Part shown: positions 17,975-29,997 of the stretch, piece by piece
How the letters are laid out: the number at the start of each line of letters is the position of its first letter
Numbering within the stretch: position 1 is the first letter of the stretch
NCBI GenBank assembly: GCA_022827245.1
Contig: JAJDTI010000166.1
Location: 1 to 54,035, forward strand
Length of the DNA: 54,035 bases
DNA from: Pseudomonadales bacterium
GTDB taxonomy: Bacteria > Pseudomonadota > Gammaproteobacteria > Pseudomonadales > Azotimanducaceae
Direction: 5' to 3'
Notes under the pieces: generated by a model
The model's database searches: none
What the model saw: the letters and a program-made list of their open reading frames with translations, nothing else
What the model was told of the DNA's origin: nothing
Position numbers and translations under genes: made by a program

Positions 17975-18070
17975 ATGAAGATCGGCGTGATACTGGACGA
18001 GATCGATTTCGGCAGCTTCGGCCAGCCGGAAGTCGTTCCGCGTTGGCATCGAGGTGCGGTGAGCGGGTAG
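17975..18070 (+). pseudogene. Remnant of a DUF262 (GmrS-like) protein N-terminus
   Basis: A 31-codon frame, MKIGVILDEIDFGSFGQPE and 12 further residues, ends at TAG 18068-18070. Many DUF262 proteins, the family of the GmrSD restriction enzymes, start with MKIGxILDxIDxGSxxLPEFQRGYVW. The match runs to the Pro-Glu and is then lost, before the family's catalytic motifs. AAGGAG lies 9 nt upstream of the ATG. The fragment may be what is left after replacement of a DUF262 gene by the NACHT gene, or it may now act as a short leader peptide for the next gene, which begins within 25 bp. Confidence 0.5.
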
Positions 18071-18077
18071 GCGAGCG

Positions 18078-21000
18078 TTGCCGCAACCGACTATGTCTTC
18101 GACGGTCTCTACGATTTTGGAGCATCTGCTGGAGCTTCCGGACACGCCGATCACGCCTCCGGTGGAGCCCCGGGTCGCGGAGTTGCCGTTCGGCCAACTC
18201 TCGTGGCAAGACTTCGAACGGGTGGTGTATCGTCTGGCGCGCAAGGAAGCTGACGTTGTCTACTGCGCGCGATATGGGCGACCCGGTCAGGACCAAGGCG
18301 GGATCGATGTCTACGCCCGCCTGAGCGGCGGCGGCCACAAGTGCTGGCAGGTCCGGAACCGCCAGAGCATCGGTCCTGCCGACATCACGGAAGCGGTCAA
18401 CGACTTCCTGCAGGGCGAGTGGGCCGCAACGGCGGAACGCTTCGTCCTGTGCACGCGGGCATGCCTCGCGGACACCAAGTTGCAGAAAGTGATCGAGATG
18501 GAGGCCGTCCGGCTTAAGGAACGCAACATCGTGTTCGAAGCCGCTGACGGTACGGAACTCGGCGAGAATCTAAGGTCCCACCCCGAGATCATCCACGACT
18601 TCTTCGGTCGCAATTGGGTCGTGGCGTTCGCAGGCGAGGAGGCCGCTGCTGGCCTAGGAAAGCGGCTAGAGGCACGCCGCGTAATCGAGCTGCGCCGGCG
18701 TCTAGGCGAAATCTACGAGGCCCGAATCCACCAGCTCGACCCGGGGCTTGACGTCGAATTGGGTCGGCAGGACAAGCGCGACATCCGCGAGCGTTTCGTG
18801 GTCCCCAATGTGGATCCTGTTAATCCGTTCCTCGAGCCGTCGCTGGAGCCGAAGGATGTCCCCGATGGCGGGCCGCGGGGGGAGGACGGTGGCTGGGAGT
18901 TCGACGAATACGGCGATCCAGGAAAGCCGATCGATGTCGGCCGCCCGCCGGGCGAGCCGTCCGAGGCGCCGCCCATCGCGTTCGACGACTGGCTGATGCA
19001 GGGCGAGCGTGCGATGCTGATCTCGGGCGCACCCGGCTCGGGCAAGAGCACGGTGCTGCGATGCCTTGCGCTCGATCTGGTGAGCACGCCGGCACTGTTT
19101 CCGCAGGTCCACGAACGGCTGGGTGCGCGCATTCCCCTGCTGATCCCGTTCGCGATCTGGAGTCGTCTCGCGGCGAAGGAGGAACGCGAGGTGGGGTTGG
19201 CAGAGGTGGTCCGCGAGACCTTCGGCGCGTTCGTTCCTCCGAGTGAACTGGAGGATTCGTTCCTTCAAGCTCTGTTCGACGAAAGGCTGCTGCTGCTGAT
19301 AGACGGTCTGGACGAGTACGCCGATGAACAGACTGCCAGGACGACGCTCGCCACGATTGAGACCTTCGTCCGAACCAACGACGTGTTCACCATCGCGACG
19401 GCACGTCCCGCGGGGTTGCGACGCCTGGGCGCTGCGAGCGGCTACTGGAAAATGGCGCGCCTGGTCGAGCTGTCACCACCCCAACAGCGCGACCTCGCGA
19501 CAAAGCTGCTCAATGAGCAGGGCGGCGAAGCTCCCGTACTGCTTCGGGTCGAGCAGTTCTTCCAGCAACTTGAGCACAGCGGGCGTCTGCAGTCGCTTGC
19601 GGGGAACCCTCTGCTGCTCCACGGACTGCTGTCGGTCGCGGCGCGGCGGATCATCCTGCCGAGCACGCGTTTCGAGCTATTCGAGAAGCTCATCGACATC
19701 CTTTTGGAGGTGCATCCGAACCGTCGCGCAACGGCGGCTGCCGAGGTCGCATCGCGAACCCGGGCCTTCTCGACGGACGACATGCGGCGCGAAGCCCTTG
19801 CCAAGCTGGCCTTCGAGGTTCAGGTGGTCGGGGCGGACGCTGGGATCGGTCGTGGGGACGCCCGACGGATCATCGAGGATTTCCTGGCCGATTCGGAGGA
19901 GGGACCCGCGTGGTCGCGGGAGAACGCTCGGGCCGGGGCGCGGGAACTGACCGGCGTTGACGCCGACACATCCGGCCTTCTAGTGGAACGCGGGCCAGAG
20001 GAACTCGCCTTTTGCCATGCCGCGTTTCGTGAACACCTTGCTGGCCTGGAACTCGCCACCCAGACGCTGGACGACCAGGCGCTTTTCGTTTGCGAGCATG
20101 CGGATGACCCTCGGTGGCGCGGGCCCATTCTCGCCCTCCTGCAGTCACTGAAACGCAGAACCGATGTCGAGCGGCTACTCGAGGCGGTTCGGGACGGGGA
20201 TCCGGAGAGAACAGCGTCGAGTGATCGGCGGTTGTTGCTGGGCGAAGCTGCATTTGCCACCGCGTCGGTGTCGGGGAGAGTCGGCCGGGAGGTGGCGCTC
20301 GATAGTCTTGGTCGGATCGAAGCTGGGACGGATGCCGCCGAAAGGCTCGAGCTACTGGGGCTCGCTCTGGACGGTCCCCGCGCCGGCCCGATCGGCGACG
20401 CGATCGTGGGTCGGCTCGGGAAGTGGTGGCCCGGTGTGACAGCTTGGCAAGAGGACCTTTACGCCGAACTCGGCGCGTGGCCGCCGACCGACGAACTCGC
20501 GGAGACGCTCGAACTCGGGCTGCGCGGCGACAGGAACCAGGTGGCCGCCGCGGCGAGTCTGGCGAGAGTCTTCGGGGGCGACGGCGAAGTGGGGGACCGG
20601 CTAACCGCGCTCGTCCACGAGTCGGTGAACCCCTGGGTGACAGCGGCGGCACTTGACGCACTGAGCCGGGGCTGGCCGTCCACCGAAGGCATGGACGGCT
20701 GGTTGGACGAGGCGGAGCGGTCGCCGAGTGCCCAGCTGCGAACCGTAGCCGCGTTGGCATGGTACCGACGTGGTCGGCGAGGAGATGCAGGTAGGGATTC
20801 GCTGCTTCGCGCCCTGGACCTTGGTTGGAGCAGGTTCGGAGGCAGCCTCCATGAGGAGATCATGGACGCGCTTGTCTCCGACTGGGCGCGCGACGGCGAA
20901 CTGCACGAGGCTTGTTGGTCCGGGGTGGGCAGGCGCGGTCCTCCGAGAAGTTACATCGACCACGACAGAGCCCAGAGCATGCTCATGAGGCTCCACCGGG

Positions 21001-22979
21001 AAGACACCCGGGTGTCCGATTGGGTGCAGGAGGAGATCGAACGGCGCGATTGTTTCGCGTTCAGTGGGCCGGCGGGCGCTGCGTTGCTGGAGCCGATCAT
21101 CGCCGAGCATGCGAACGTGCGAGCGGCCGTGGAGGTCTGGTTTGAGGAAGGCAAGTTCTCCAGTCACAACTACGAGGCGGCGCAGCTAGCGGCAATGGTC
21201 AAGACCGACGCGGCGAAACGAGTGATGATGAGTTGGCTGGACGATCTGGACCTTTTCGGCTTCTGGCCCGTCCGGAGTCTTCTGGACGGATGGGGGATCG
21301 ACGATCCCGAAGTGGCCACCGCCCTGAAGCCACTTGCGCGGCTCCTCCCGGACGAAAGGCAGCACATTGCCGAGCACATTCCGGCGATCGTCGAATCGGT
21401 CGACCAAAGCCTGCGTCTGCTGATGGAGATCTGCGAGCTTCCAGAATTGCGGCGCACAGACTTCGTGATCCGCGGGTTCGCGGCCCTCGGAGACAACATC
21501 GATGAAACAGCGGCTGTCTCTGCAGTCCTCCCTCATGTCAAGAAGTTCCCAGCCATGTCGGGGGGCGAACACGCCCTGATCGCCCGATTCCACGCGGACC
21601 CGCGCGTGAGGGCCTTCGCGTTGGAGCGGTTGGAGGAGCCGTCTGCGCCGCTGGCGGAAATGGCGAGGGTCTACGGCACTGACGCAGAAATCGCGCCGTT
21701 GATACTACAGCGCGCGGCTCCGCTGGCGACGGTGTTTCGCCGCTACATCGCGAGGCGGGCAACGCAGCGTTTCGATGATGAGGCGTTGGGGCGGGTGCTC
21801 AAGCAGTGCGAGTTGGAGAGTGACGAGCACGCGATGGCCCAGGCGACGGTCGGCTTGTCCTATGCATCGATCGCAACGCCGGACGGGGTAGAGAAGCGCG
21901 CCGAAGTCCTGAGCCGGCAACTCCACTCAGTCGGACCTCATTTCGACGACCGGCGCGCAGCGGCGTTCGGGGGGTTGCTGGCGCTCGGGCGCCTCGATGC
22001 ATTCGCGAGTGCAACGGAAAGGTCCGGTGGTGACCCGCTGAAAATCGACATCGTTGGCCATTTCCGCGACTACGCGCCCGTACTCGAATTGGCGGCGGAG
22101 AGGTGGGAGGACCTCAAGATGGCCTTGGGAGGATCGCTGGTAGGTCGTTTGAGCAGAGGATATAGCAGTTCTTCTGCCCTCTGGCAGGCGTTCGCGCCCT
22201 ATGTGAGTCGGTCATCGGTCATCGGGTCGGATTTCCTCGAATACTGTGAGGACCCATCGGCGATGCTGGAAGCACGCGAGCTGCTGGCCTTGTCCCGCGT
22301 CAGGCCCCGGAGTACGGTTTTGCTGGATTGCTGCAAGCGGACTCTGACCGGAGGGTTCGATAGCCAGCAACACTCTCCGCTGGACATTGCACAGGCTACG
22401 GTGCTGGCGTCGAAGCTCCTGGCTGCGGACTTCTCCGGAGATGCTTCGGCAGTCGCGGCGATCGTCGAGGCGAGTGACGACACGCGGGGGCACGGCGGAG
22501 CCCTCGTCGGACTGGTTTCACGGTGGCCAGATCATGAGATTGTCGACCGGGAGTACGCAAGACTGTTGGAGGGAGGGCGTTGGCCGCGGCTGGTTGCTTG
22601 TGCCGATTTCTGGTTGCTGAGCGCACGAGGTAGCCGTGAGGATGTCGCGGGCGTTTTCAGGCGTTTTGTGACACGGCCCGCTGCCAGCCCATGGGACTTC
22701 CCTGAAGACGCGTTGGACGCTTTCCGGTCGCGGCTGGAGCGGGATGTGGAGGCCGTGCAGACGTTCGAGCAGCTTGCCCGGGATCATGACGAGCCGAGCG
22801 TCCGTGCCTCGATCGCCCGGCTGCTGGCGTCGATGCCCGCGAGACAGGGGCGGGACCTCGCGAGGGAGTTGCTGGCTGCGGAGTGCCGGCGTCCGGGGCC
22901 GCCACGATTCGCGTTGGATGTCCTCACCAATCGTATCCGGCCCGCCAAAGATCTTATGCGCGAAGCACTCGGGGAGTAG
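18078..22979 (+). CDS. NACHT-domain STAND ATPase with Mrr-like N-terminus (putative anti-phage NLR-like protein)
   Basis: The product has 1633 residues. Residues 35-190 resemble the Mrr-like nuclease domain that heads many bacterial NACHT proteins: FGQLSWQDFERVVYRLA, RYGRPGQDQGGIDVYARL (Asp77) and CWQVRNR. The usual Q-x-K motif reads Gln91-Val-Arg93, so the catalytic Lys is replaced by Arg. The NACHT ATPase follows, with Walker A GAPGSGKST (317-325) and Walker B LLIDGLDE (406-413). About 950 C-terminal residues look like alpha-helical HEAT-type repeats, the usual sensor part. Such proteins detect phage components and then trigger nuclease or abortive responses. The start is TTG at 18078 or ATG at 18093; neither has a strong ribosome-binding site. 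There is no partner gene downstream on this strand. The defence role is inferred from architecture and neighbourhood. Confidence 0.85.
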   Translation: MPQPTMSSTVSTILEHLLELPDTPITPPVEPRVAELPFGQLSWQDFERVVYRLARKEADVVYCARYGRPGQDQGGIDVYARLSGGGHKCWQVRNRQSIGPADITEAVNDFLQGEWAATAERFVLCTRACLADTKLQKVIEMEAVRLKERNIVFEAADGTELGENLRSHPEIIHDFFGRNWVVAFAGEEAAAGLGKRLEARRVIELRRRLGEIYEARIHQLDPGLDVELGRQDKRDIRERFVVPNVDPVNPFLEPSLEPKDVPDGGPRGEDGGWEFDEYGDPGKPIDVGRPPGEPSEAPPIAFDDWLMQGERAMLISGAPGSGKSTVLRCLALDLVSTPALFPQVHERLGARIPLLIPFAIWSRLAAKEEREVGLAEVVRETFGAFVPPSELEDSFLQALFDERLLLLIDGLDEYADEQTARTTLATIETFVRTNDVFTIATARPAGLRRLGAASGYWKMARLVELSPPQQRDLATKLLNEQGGEAPVLLRVEQFFQQLEHSGRLQSLAGNPLLLHGLLSVAARRIILPSTRFELFEKLIDILLEVHPNRRATAAAEVASRTRAFSTDDMRREALAKLAFEVQVVGADAGIGRGDARRIIEDFLADSEEGPAWSRENARAGARELTGVDADTSGLLVERGPEELAFCHAAFREHLAGLELATQTLDDQALFVCEHADDPRWRGPILALLQSLKRRTDVERLLEAVRDGDPERTASSDRRLLLGEAAFATASVSGRVGREVALDSLGRIEAGTDAAERLELLGLALDGPRAGPIGDAIVGRLGKWWPGVTAWQEDLYAELGAWPPTDELAETLELGLRGDRNQVAAAASLARVFGGDGEVGDRLTALVHESVNPWVTAAALDALSRGWPSTEGMDGWLDEAERSPSAQLRTVAALAWYRRGRRGDAGRDSLLRALDLGWSRFGGSLHEEIMDALVSDWARDGELHEACWSGVGRRGPPRSYIDHDRAQSMLMRLHREDTRVSDWVQEEIERRDCFAFSGPAGAALLEPIIAEHANVRAAVEVWFEEGKFSSHNYEAAQLAAMVKTDAAKRVMMSWLDDLDLFGFWPVRSLLDGWGIDDPEVATALKPLARLLPDERQHIAEHIPAIVESVDQSLRLLMEICELPELRRTDFVIRGFAALGDNIDETAAVSAVLPHVKKFPAMSGGEHALIARFHADPRVRAFALERLEEPSAPLAEMARVYGTDAEIAPLILQRAAPLATVFRRYIARRATQRFDDEALGRVLKQCELESDEHAMAQATVGLSYASIATPDGVEKRAEVLSRQLHSVGPHFDDRRAAAFGGLLALGRLDAFASATERSGGDPLKIDIVGHFRDYAPVLELAAERWEDLKMALGGSLVGRLSRGYSSSSALWQAFAPYVSRSSVIGSDFLEYCEDPSAMLEARELLALSRVRPRSTVLLDCCKRTLTGGFDSQQHSPLDIAQATVLASKLLAADFSGDASAVAAIVEASDDTRGHGGALVGLVSRWPDHEIVDREYARLLEGGRWPRLVACADFWLLSARGSREDVAGVFRRFVTRPAASPWDFPEDALDAFRSRLERDVEAVQTFEQLARDHDEPSVRASIARLLASMPARQGRDLARELLAAECRRPGPPRFALDVLTNRIRPAKDLMREALGE

Positions 22980-22984
22980 GGCTG

Positions 22985-23413
22985 CTAGAGGTGGCCCGGG
23001 TTGGCGAAGCCAAGCAGGGCCCGAACTTGGCATGGCGGCAAAGGCCCGACCTTCTGTTTCAATCCGAGTTGGAGAGGTTCTCCCAGGATTTGCGCCGCAA
23101 CTGACTTGGGTTTGCCTCGTTCGACAAGCGCTATCCAGAGGTAATCGTCGGCGACTGCGTAGGCGCCGTCCCAAACGTAGAGCCAGGGCTGAGGCCTATC
23201 TCCGTTCTGCCACGCGGTCCACATGGCCTGCAGCATTCGTTGGCCTTCTGGAGTCCTCTCCGGCCGATGCGAGCCATGCGTTCGTTTGAACTCGACGTGA
23301 GCCGTCTCGATTACCGCGCCGTAAACGTCGAGTTCCCCTTGAGCAGCTTGACGCATCAAGTGCTGGAACAGACGGTCTTCAGTGGGCGCAAGGTTCCGCG
23401 TGTTGACCTTCAT
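22985..23413 (-). CDS. Small uncharacterised protein beside the tRNA end of the island
   Basis: I do not recognise a named family. The 142-residue product begins MKVNTRNLAPTEDRLFQHL and contains ELDVYGAVIETAHVEFKRTH, then AMWTAWQNGDRPQPWLYVWD and DDYLWIALVERGKPKS. The clustered Trp and Tyr residues and well-formed amphipathic pattern suggest a real folded protein rather than a chance frame. It converges with the NACHT gene, the two stops being only 5 bp apart. ATG at 23411-23413 is preferred; TTG at 23462-23464 would add 17 residues. Its place next to the attachment site is where excision or replication accessory genes often sit, but nothing in the sequence proves this. Confidence 0.55.
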   Translation of the reverse strand: MKVNTRNLAPTEDRLFQHLMRQAAQGELDVYGAVIETAHVEFKRTHGSHRPERTPEGQRMLQAMWTAWQNGDRPQPWLYVWDGAYAVADDYLWIALVERGKPKSVAAQILGEPLQLGLKQKVGPLPPCQVRALLGFANPGHL

Positions 23414-23519
23414 GCCGCGATCGCGGTTCTCATTTTCCACGTCGGGCCGCACTACACCGGCCAAAAGGGCTGGAATTCGTGTCTACAAGGTCCAGTGACG
23501 CTCATTCAAGCTCTCGCGT

Positions 23520-23545
23520 TTTGTGGTATGAATCGTGGTACGACT
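23520..23545 (+). promoter_or_regulatory. Candidate integrase arm-type site, right end
   Basis: It matches 1818-1843 at 20 of 26 positions in the same orientation and has the same two-unit structure, GGTATGA and GGTACGA, spaced 11 bp apart. It ends 29 bp before the right attachment repeat, whereas the left copy starts 131 bp inside the left repeat. Confidence 0.45.
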
Positions 23546-23574
23546 ACCGTAACTATTTGTTCTTGTTGAAACAT

Positions 23575-23588
23575 TGGCGGAGAGGGAG
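23575..23588. repeat. Right attachment-site repeat (tRNA-Ser 3' end)
   Basis: TGGCGGAGAGGGAG is identical to 1673-1686. Read on the minus strand it is the last 14 nt of the tRNA-Ser gene, including the encoded CCA. Because the tRNA itself is complete here, insertion did not damage it. Confidence 0.8.
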
Positions 23589-23665
23589 GGATTCGAACCC
23601 TCGATGGGCTATCAACCCATACTCCCTTAGCAGGGGAGCGCCTTCAGCCGCTCGGCCACCTCTCC
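23575..23665 (-). tRNA. tRNA-Ser (anticodon GCU)
   Basis: The minus strand reads GGAGAGGTGGCCGAGCGGCT and continues to CCTCTCC-G-CCA. The acceptor stem GGAGAGG pairs with CCTCTCC. The anticodon arm CTCCC-CTGCTAA-GGGAG places GCT at the anticodon (plus-strand 23629-23631), reading AGC and AGU codons. A long variable arm (ATGGG...CCCAT) is as expected for serine tRNA, and GGTTCGAATCC forms the T arm. CCA is encoded. The gene lies downstream of csrA on the same strand, a common gammaproteobacterial order, and is the integration site of the island. Confidence 0.97.
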
Positions 23666-23751
23666 GGTTGCGCTCGGTGTTCGACGGCGTCCTTCCGTCA
23701 GGGGCCGAGCCCCCTTGGATTTCGTCTCGGAAGACCCGGGCGGGATCGGCG

Positions 23752-23946
23752 TCAGCCGGTCCCGGACTCCGGTTCCTGTGACTGTTCCCGCCTGATGCGC
23801 TGGTGAATCTCTTCCCGGTGCACCGCGACTTCGCGCGGAGCCTTGATGCCGATGTGCACCTGGTTGCCCTTGACGCCCAGAACGGTGACGGCCACGTCGT
23901 CCCCGATCATGAGCGTTTCCCCCACGCGCCGCGTCAAGATGAGCAT
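23752..23946 (-). CDS. csrA: Carbon storage regulator CsrA
   Basis: The 64-residue protein begins [20 protein letters not shown] and continues [26 protein letters not shown], the CsrA/RsmA fold. The RNA-binding residues of strand 1 (LTRR) and of strand 5 (VHREEI, with the key Arg) are present. CsrA binds GGA motifs in mRNA leaders and controls carbon flow, motility and biofilm formation. An AGGAGG stands 8 nt before the ATG at 23944-23946, which itself could allow autorepression. The gene lies between lysC and tRNA-Ser, with a 240-bp upstream gap long enough for its own promoter. Confidence 0.98.
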   Translation of the reverse strand: MLILTRRVGETLMIGDDVAVTVLGVKGNQVHIGIKAPREVAVHREEIHQRIRREQSQEPESGTG

Positions 23947-24186
23947 GGCGGCCTCCTCGGTCTCGTCTCTTCCTCCCGAATCACGCGCACCCTCAGGCGC
24001 CGTTTCGCCGCCGGCCTGTTCGAACGGCCGTCCTGGCCGAAACGCGCCCCCATGGGCGCTACCCTCTCTCCATCCGAACCATCGTACCTGCCTATTGTGA
24101 CGCAGTAGCGCACGGAGCGCACGCCGTTATTCGCCCGGAGAGTTGTGCGTTTCGGCGCACACGGCGTGGCTCACGCGCGTCGCCCG

Positions 24187-25416
24187 TCACTGTTCCTCGA
24201 CGGCCGCCGCCGACAGCTCGAACGCGGAGTGGACCGCCCGCACGGCCAGTTCGAGGTAGCGTTCGTCGACCACCACCGAGATCTTGATCTCGGAGGTCGA
24301 GATCATGCGGATGTTGATGTTCTCCGCGGCGAGGGCGTCGAACATGCGCGTCGCGACGCCGGCGTGGGAGCGCATGCCTACGCCGACCACGGAGATCTTG
24401 ACGATGCGGTTGTCGCCCTCGAAACCGCGCGCGCCGACTTCTTCGCGCATCTCGCCGAGCATCTCGCAGACGCGGTCGTAGTCGCCGCGCTTGACGGTGA
24501 ACGTCAGGTCGGCGGAGCCGTCGGCGCCGACGTTCTGCACGATCATGTCGATCTCGATGTTGGCGCGGCCGATGGGGCCGAGGATGCGCGAGGCGACGCC
24601 AGGCACGTCCGGCACGCCGAGGAGCGTCAGCTTCGCCTCGTCGCGCGAATAGGCGATGCCCGAGACGATCGGCTGTTCCATGTCCTGTTCCTCCGTCGTG
24701 ATCAGGGTGCCCGGCCCGTCGCCGAAGCTCGACAGCACGCGCAGCGGCACCGCGTATTTGCCCGCGAACTCGACGGCCCGCGGATGCAGCACCTTCGATC
24801 CGAGGCTCGCGAGTTCGAGCATCTCCTCGAAGGTGACGACGCGGAGCCGCGCGGCGCCGTCGACGATGCGCGGGTCCGCGGTGTAGACGCCGTCGACGTC
24901 CGTGTAGATGCGGCACTCGTCGGCGTCGAGGGCCGCCGCCACGGCGACGGCGGTGGTGTCGGAGCCGCCGCGCCCGAGGGTCGTGAGGTTGCCGTCGGCG
25001 TCGATGCCCTGGAATCCCGCGATGACGGGCGTGACGCCCGCTTCGAGGTCCGCGTGCAGGCACTCCACGTCGATGTGTTCGATGCGCGCGCGGGTGTGGG
25101 CGGTGTCCGTGCGGATCGCCACCTGGGGCGCAAGATACGACCTGGCCGGACGGCCGCGCTCGATGAGGGCCATGGCGAGGAGCGCGATGCTGACCTGCTC
25201 TCCGGACGCGAGCAGCACGTCGCGCTCGCGCGCGTCGGGGCGCTTCGCCACGTCCACCGCGAGCTGCTCCAGACGGTTGGTCTCGCCGGCCATGGCCGAG
25301 AGGACGACCGTGATCCGGTGCCCCTCGGACAGACCCCGCACGACGCGGTCGGCCACGGCCGATATCCGTTCCGGGCTGGCCACCGACGTGCCGCCGAACT
25401 TGTATACGTAGCGCAT
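24187..25416 (-). CDS. lysC: Aspartate kinase (aspartokinase)
   Basis: The 409-residue monofunctional aspartokinase phosphorylates aspartate in the first step towards lysine, threonine and methionine. It begins MRYVYKFGGTSVASPERI, with the KFGGTSV kinase signature, and has GRGGSDTTAVAVAAALDAD and YTDVDGVYTADPR in the catalytic domain. Two ACT domains at the C-terminus (around LTLLGVPDVPGVASRI and VKISVVGVGMRSHAG) provide feedback control by amino acids. ATG at 25414-25416 is chosen over a much longer open frame because it gives the family N-terminus. The alaS stop is 8 bp upstream, so the two are probably co-transcribed. Confidence 0.97.
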   Translation of the reverse strand: MRYVYKFGGTSVASPERISAVADRVVRGLSEGHRITVVLSAMAGETNRLEQLAVDVAKRPDARERDVLLASGEQVSIALLAMALIERGRPARSYLAPQVAIRTDTAHTRARIEHIDVECLHADLEAGVTPVIAGFQGIDADGNLTTLGRGGSDTTAVAVAAALDADECRIYTDVDGVYTADPRIVDGAARLRVVTFEEMLELASLGSKVLHPRAVEFAGKYAVPLRVLSSFGDGPGTLITTEEQDMEQPIVSGIAYSRDEAKLTLLGVPDVPGVASRILGPIGRANIEIDMIVQNVGADGSADLTFTVKRGDYDRVCEMLGEMREEVGARGFEGDNRIVKISVVGVGMRSHAGVATRMFDALAAENINIRMISTSEIKISVVVDERYLELAVRAVHSAFELSAAAVEEQ

Positions 25417-25424
25417 GGGAAGAC

Positions 25425-28043
<2,619 letters not shown>

Positions 28044-28079
28044 GACCGCGCCGGGCTCAAGTACGCAAAGGGGCGCGGA

Positions 28080-28598
28080 TTATACGGGCTGCTCGCCCAG
28101 CGTTCGATAGATGACCCCGGGGTCAAACCCGCGTGCGGAGAGGAACCGGGCGCGCTTCGCCCAGTCCGCGCGGTCGGCCGGAGGCGCGGCGCCGAAGCGC
28201 CTGGTCTGGGCGGCCTCGGCGCGGTCCCGCCAGAACTCGGCGTCCTGGTCCAGGGCGTCGTCCACGAACTCCCGGGCCACGCCGCGTTCCATCAGGCCGG
28301 CGCGGATCTTCGCCGGACCCTGGCCGCGCCCGAGGCGGCTGCGGACGAAGGCTTCCACGAACCGCTCCTCCGAGAGGAGGCCGTCGCGCTGCAGGTCCGC
28401 GAGGACCGCCTCGATGGTGTCGTCGTCCGCCCCCTCCGGCTGGCGGGCGCGACGCAGCTTGCGGCGGAGCTCCAGGACGGAGTGTTCCCGGACCGCCAGC
28501 AGGCGCACTGCCCGTGCGGTGAGTTCCCGCCCTGCGAGATCTGGTGCCGCGTCGTCCGCGGACAGGTCGTCCGGCGCCGCGGCGTCCTCCCGGACCAC
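28080..28598 (-). CDS. recX: Regulatory protein RecX
   Basis: A 172-residue RecX, which binds within the RecA filament groove and limits its growth and activity. It shows the three-helix repeats of the family: RAVRLLAVREHSVLELRRKL, then LADLQRDGLLSEERFVEAFV with SRLGRGQGPAKIRAGL, and a third degenerate repeat ending RGFDPGVIYRTLGE. The start is GTG at 28596-28598, four nucleotides after the recA stop, so translation is likely coupled to recA. A longer acidic N-terminal tail (about 20 residues) precedes the first repeat. Confidence 0.93.
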   Translation of the reverse strand: MVREDAAAPDDLSADDAAPDLAGRELTARAVRLLAVREHSVLELRRKLRRARQPEGADDDTIEAVLADLQRDGLLSEERFVEAFVRSRLGRGQGPAKIRAGLMERGVAREFVDDALDQDAEFWRDRAEAAQTRRFGAAPPADRADWAKRARFLSARGFDPGVIYRTLGEQPV

Positions 28599-28602
28599 CG
28601 GA

Positions 28603-29712
<1,110 letters not shown>

Positions 29713-29833
29713 GTCGTCTGTTTCCTCCCTTGATTTCGTGCGCCTTCCGCTATTCCCGCTCCGGTTCCTGCCGCCGTCCCAGTCCCATTGCGTTTTCGGC
29801 ATCTCGCATCTCGTGGAAGTCGAATGCCGCGTA

Positions 29834-29849
29834 CTGTATATTCGATCAG
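29834..29849 (-). promoter_or_regulatory. LexA (SOS) box candidate upstream of recA
   Basis: CTGTATATTCGATCAG has the CTG-N10-CAG arrangement of the gammaproteobacterial LexA operator, with the AT-rich centre typical of recA sites; the flanking TA before CTG also fits. One position of the second half-site (TCAG rather than ACAG) deviates. It lies in the 285-bp gap between divergent recA and mutS, so it could in principle affect both. Confidence 0.6.
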
Positions 29850-29997
29850 CGCTGGATGCAAGTACACCCCGCGAACCCCGCCCGAAACCCGGCTGGCAAC
29901 CTGCGGCACACGATAACGCAACCGGTTCGCGAAGTGCGTCCGAGTCGCCGTTTTCGCACGCCGATCGGGGCCTTCGCTTACAATCTTTCGGCGGTCG

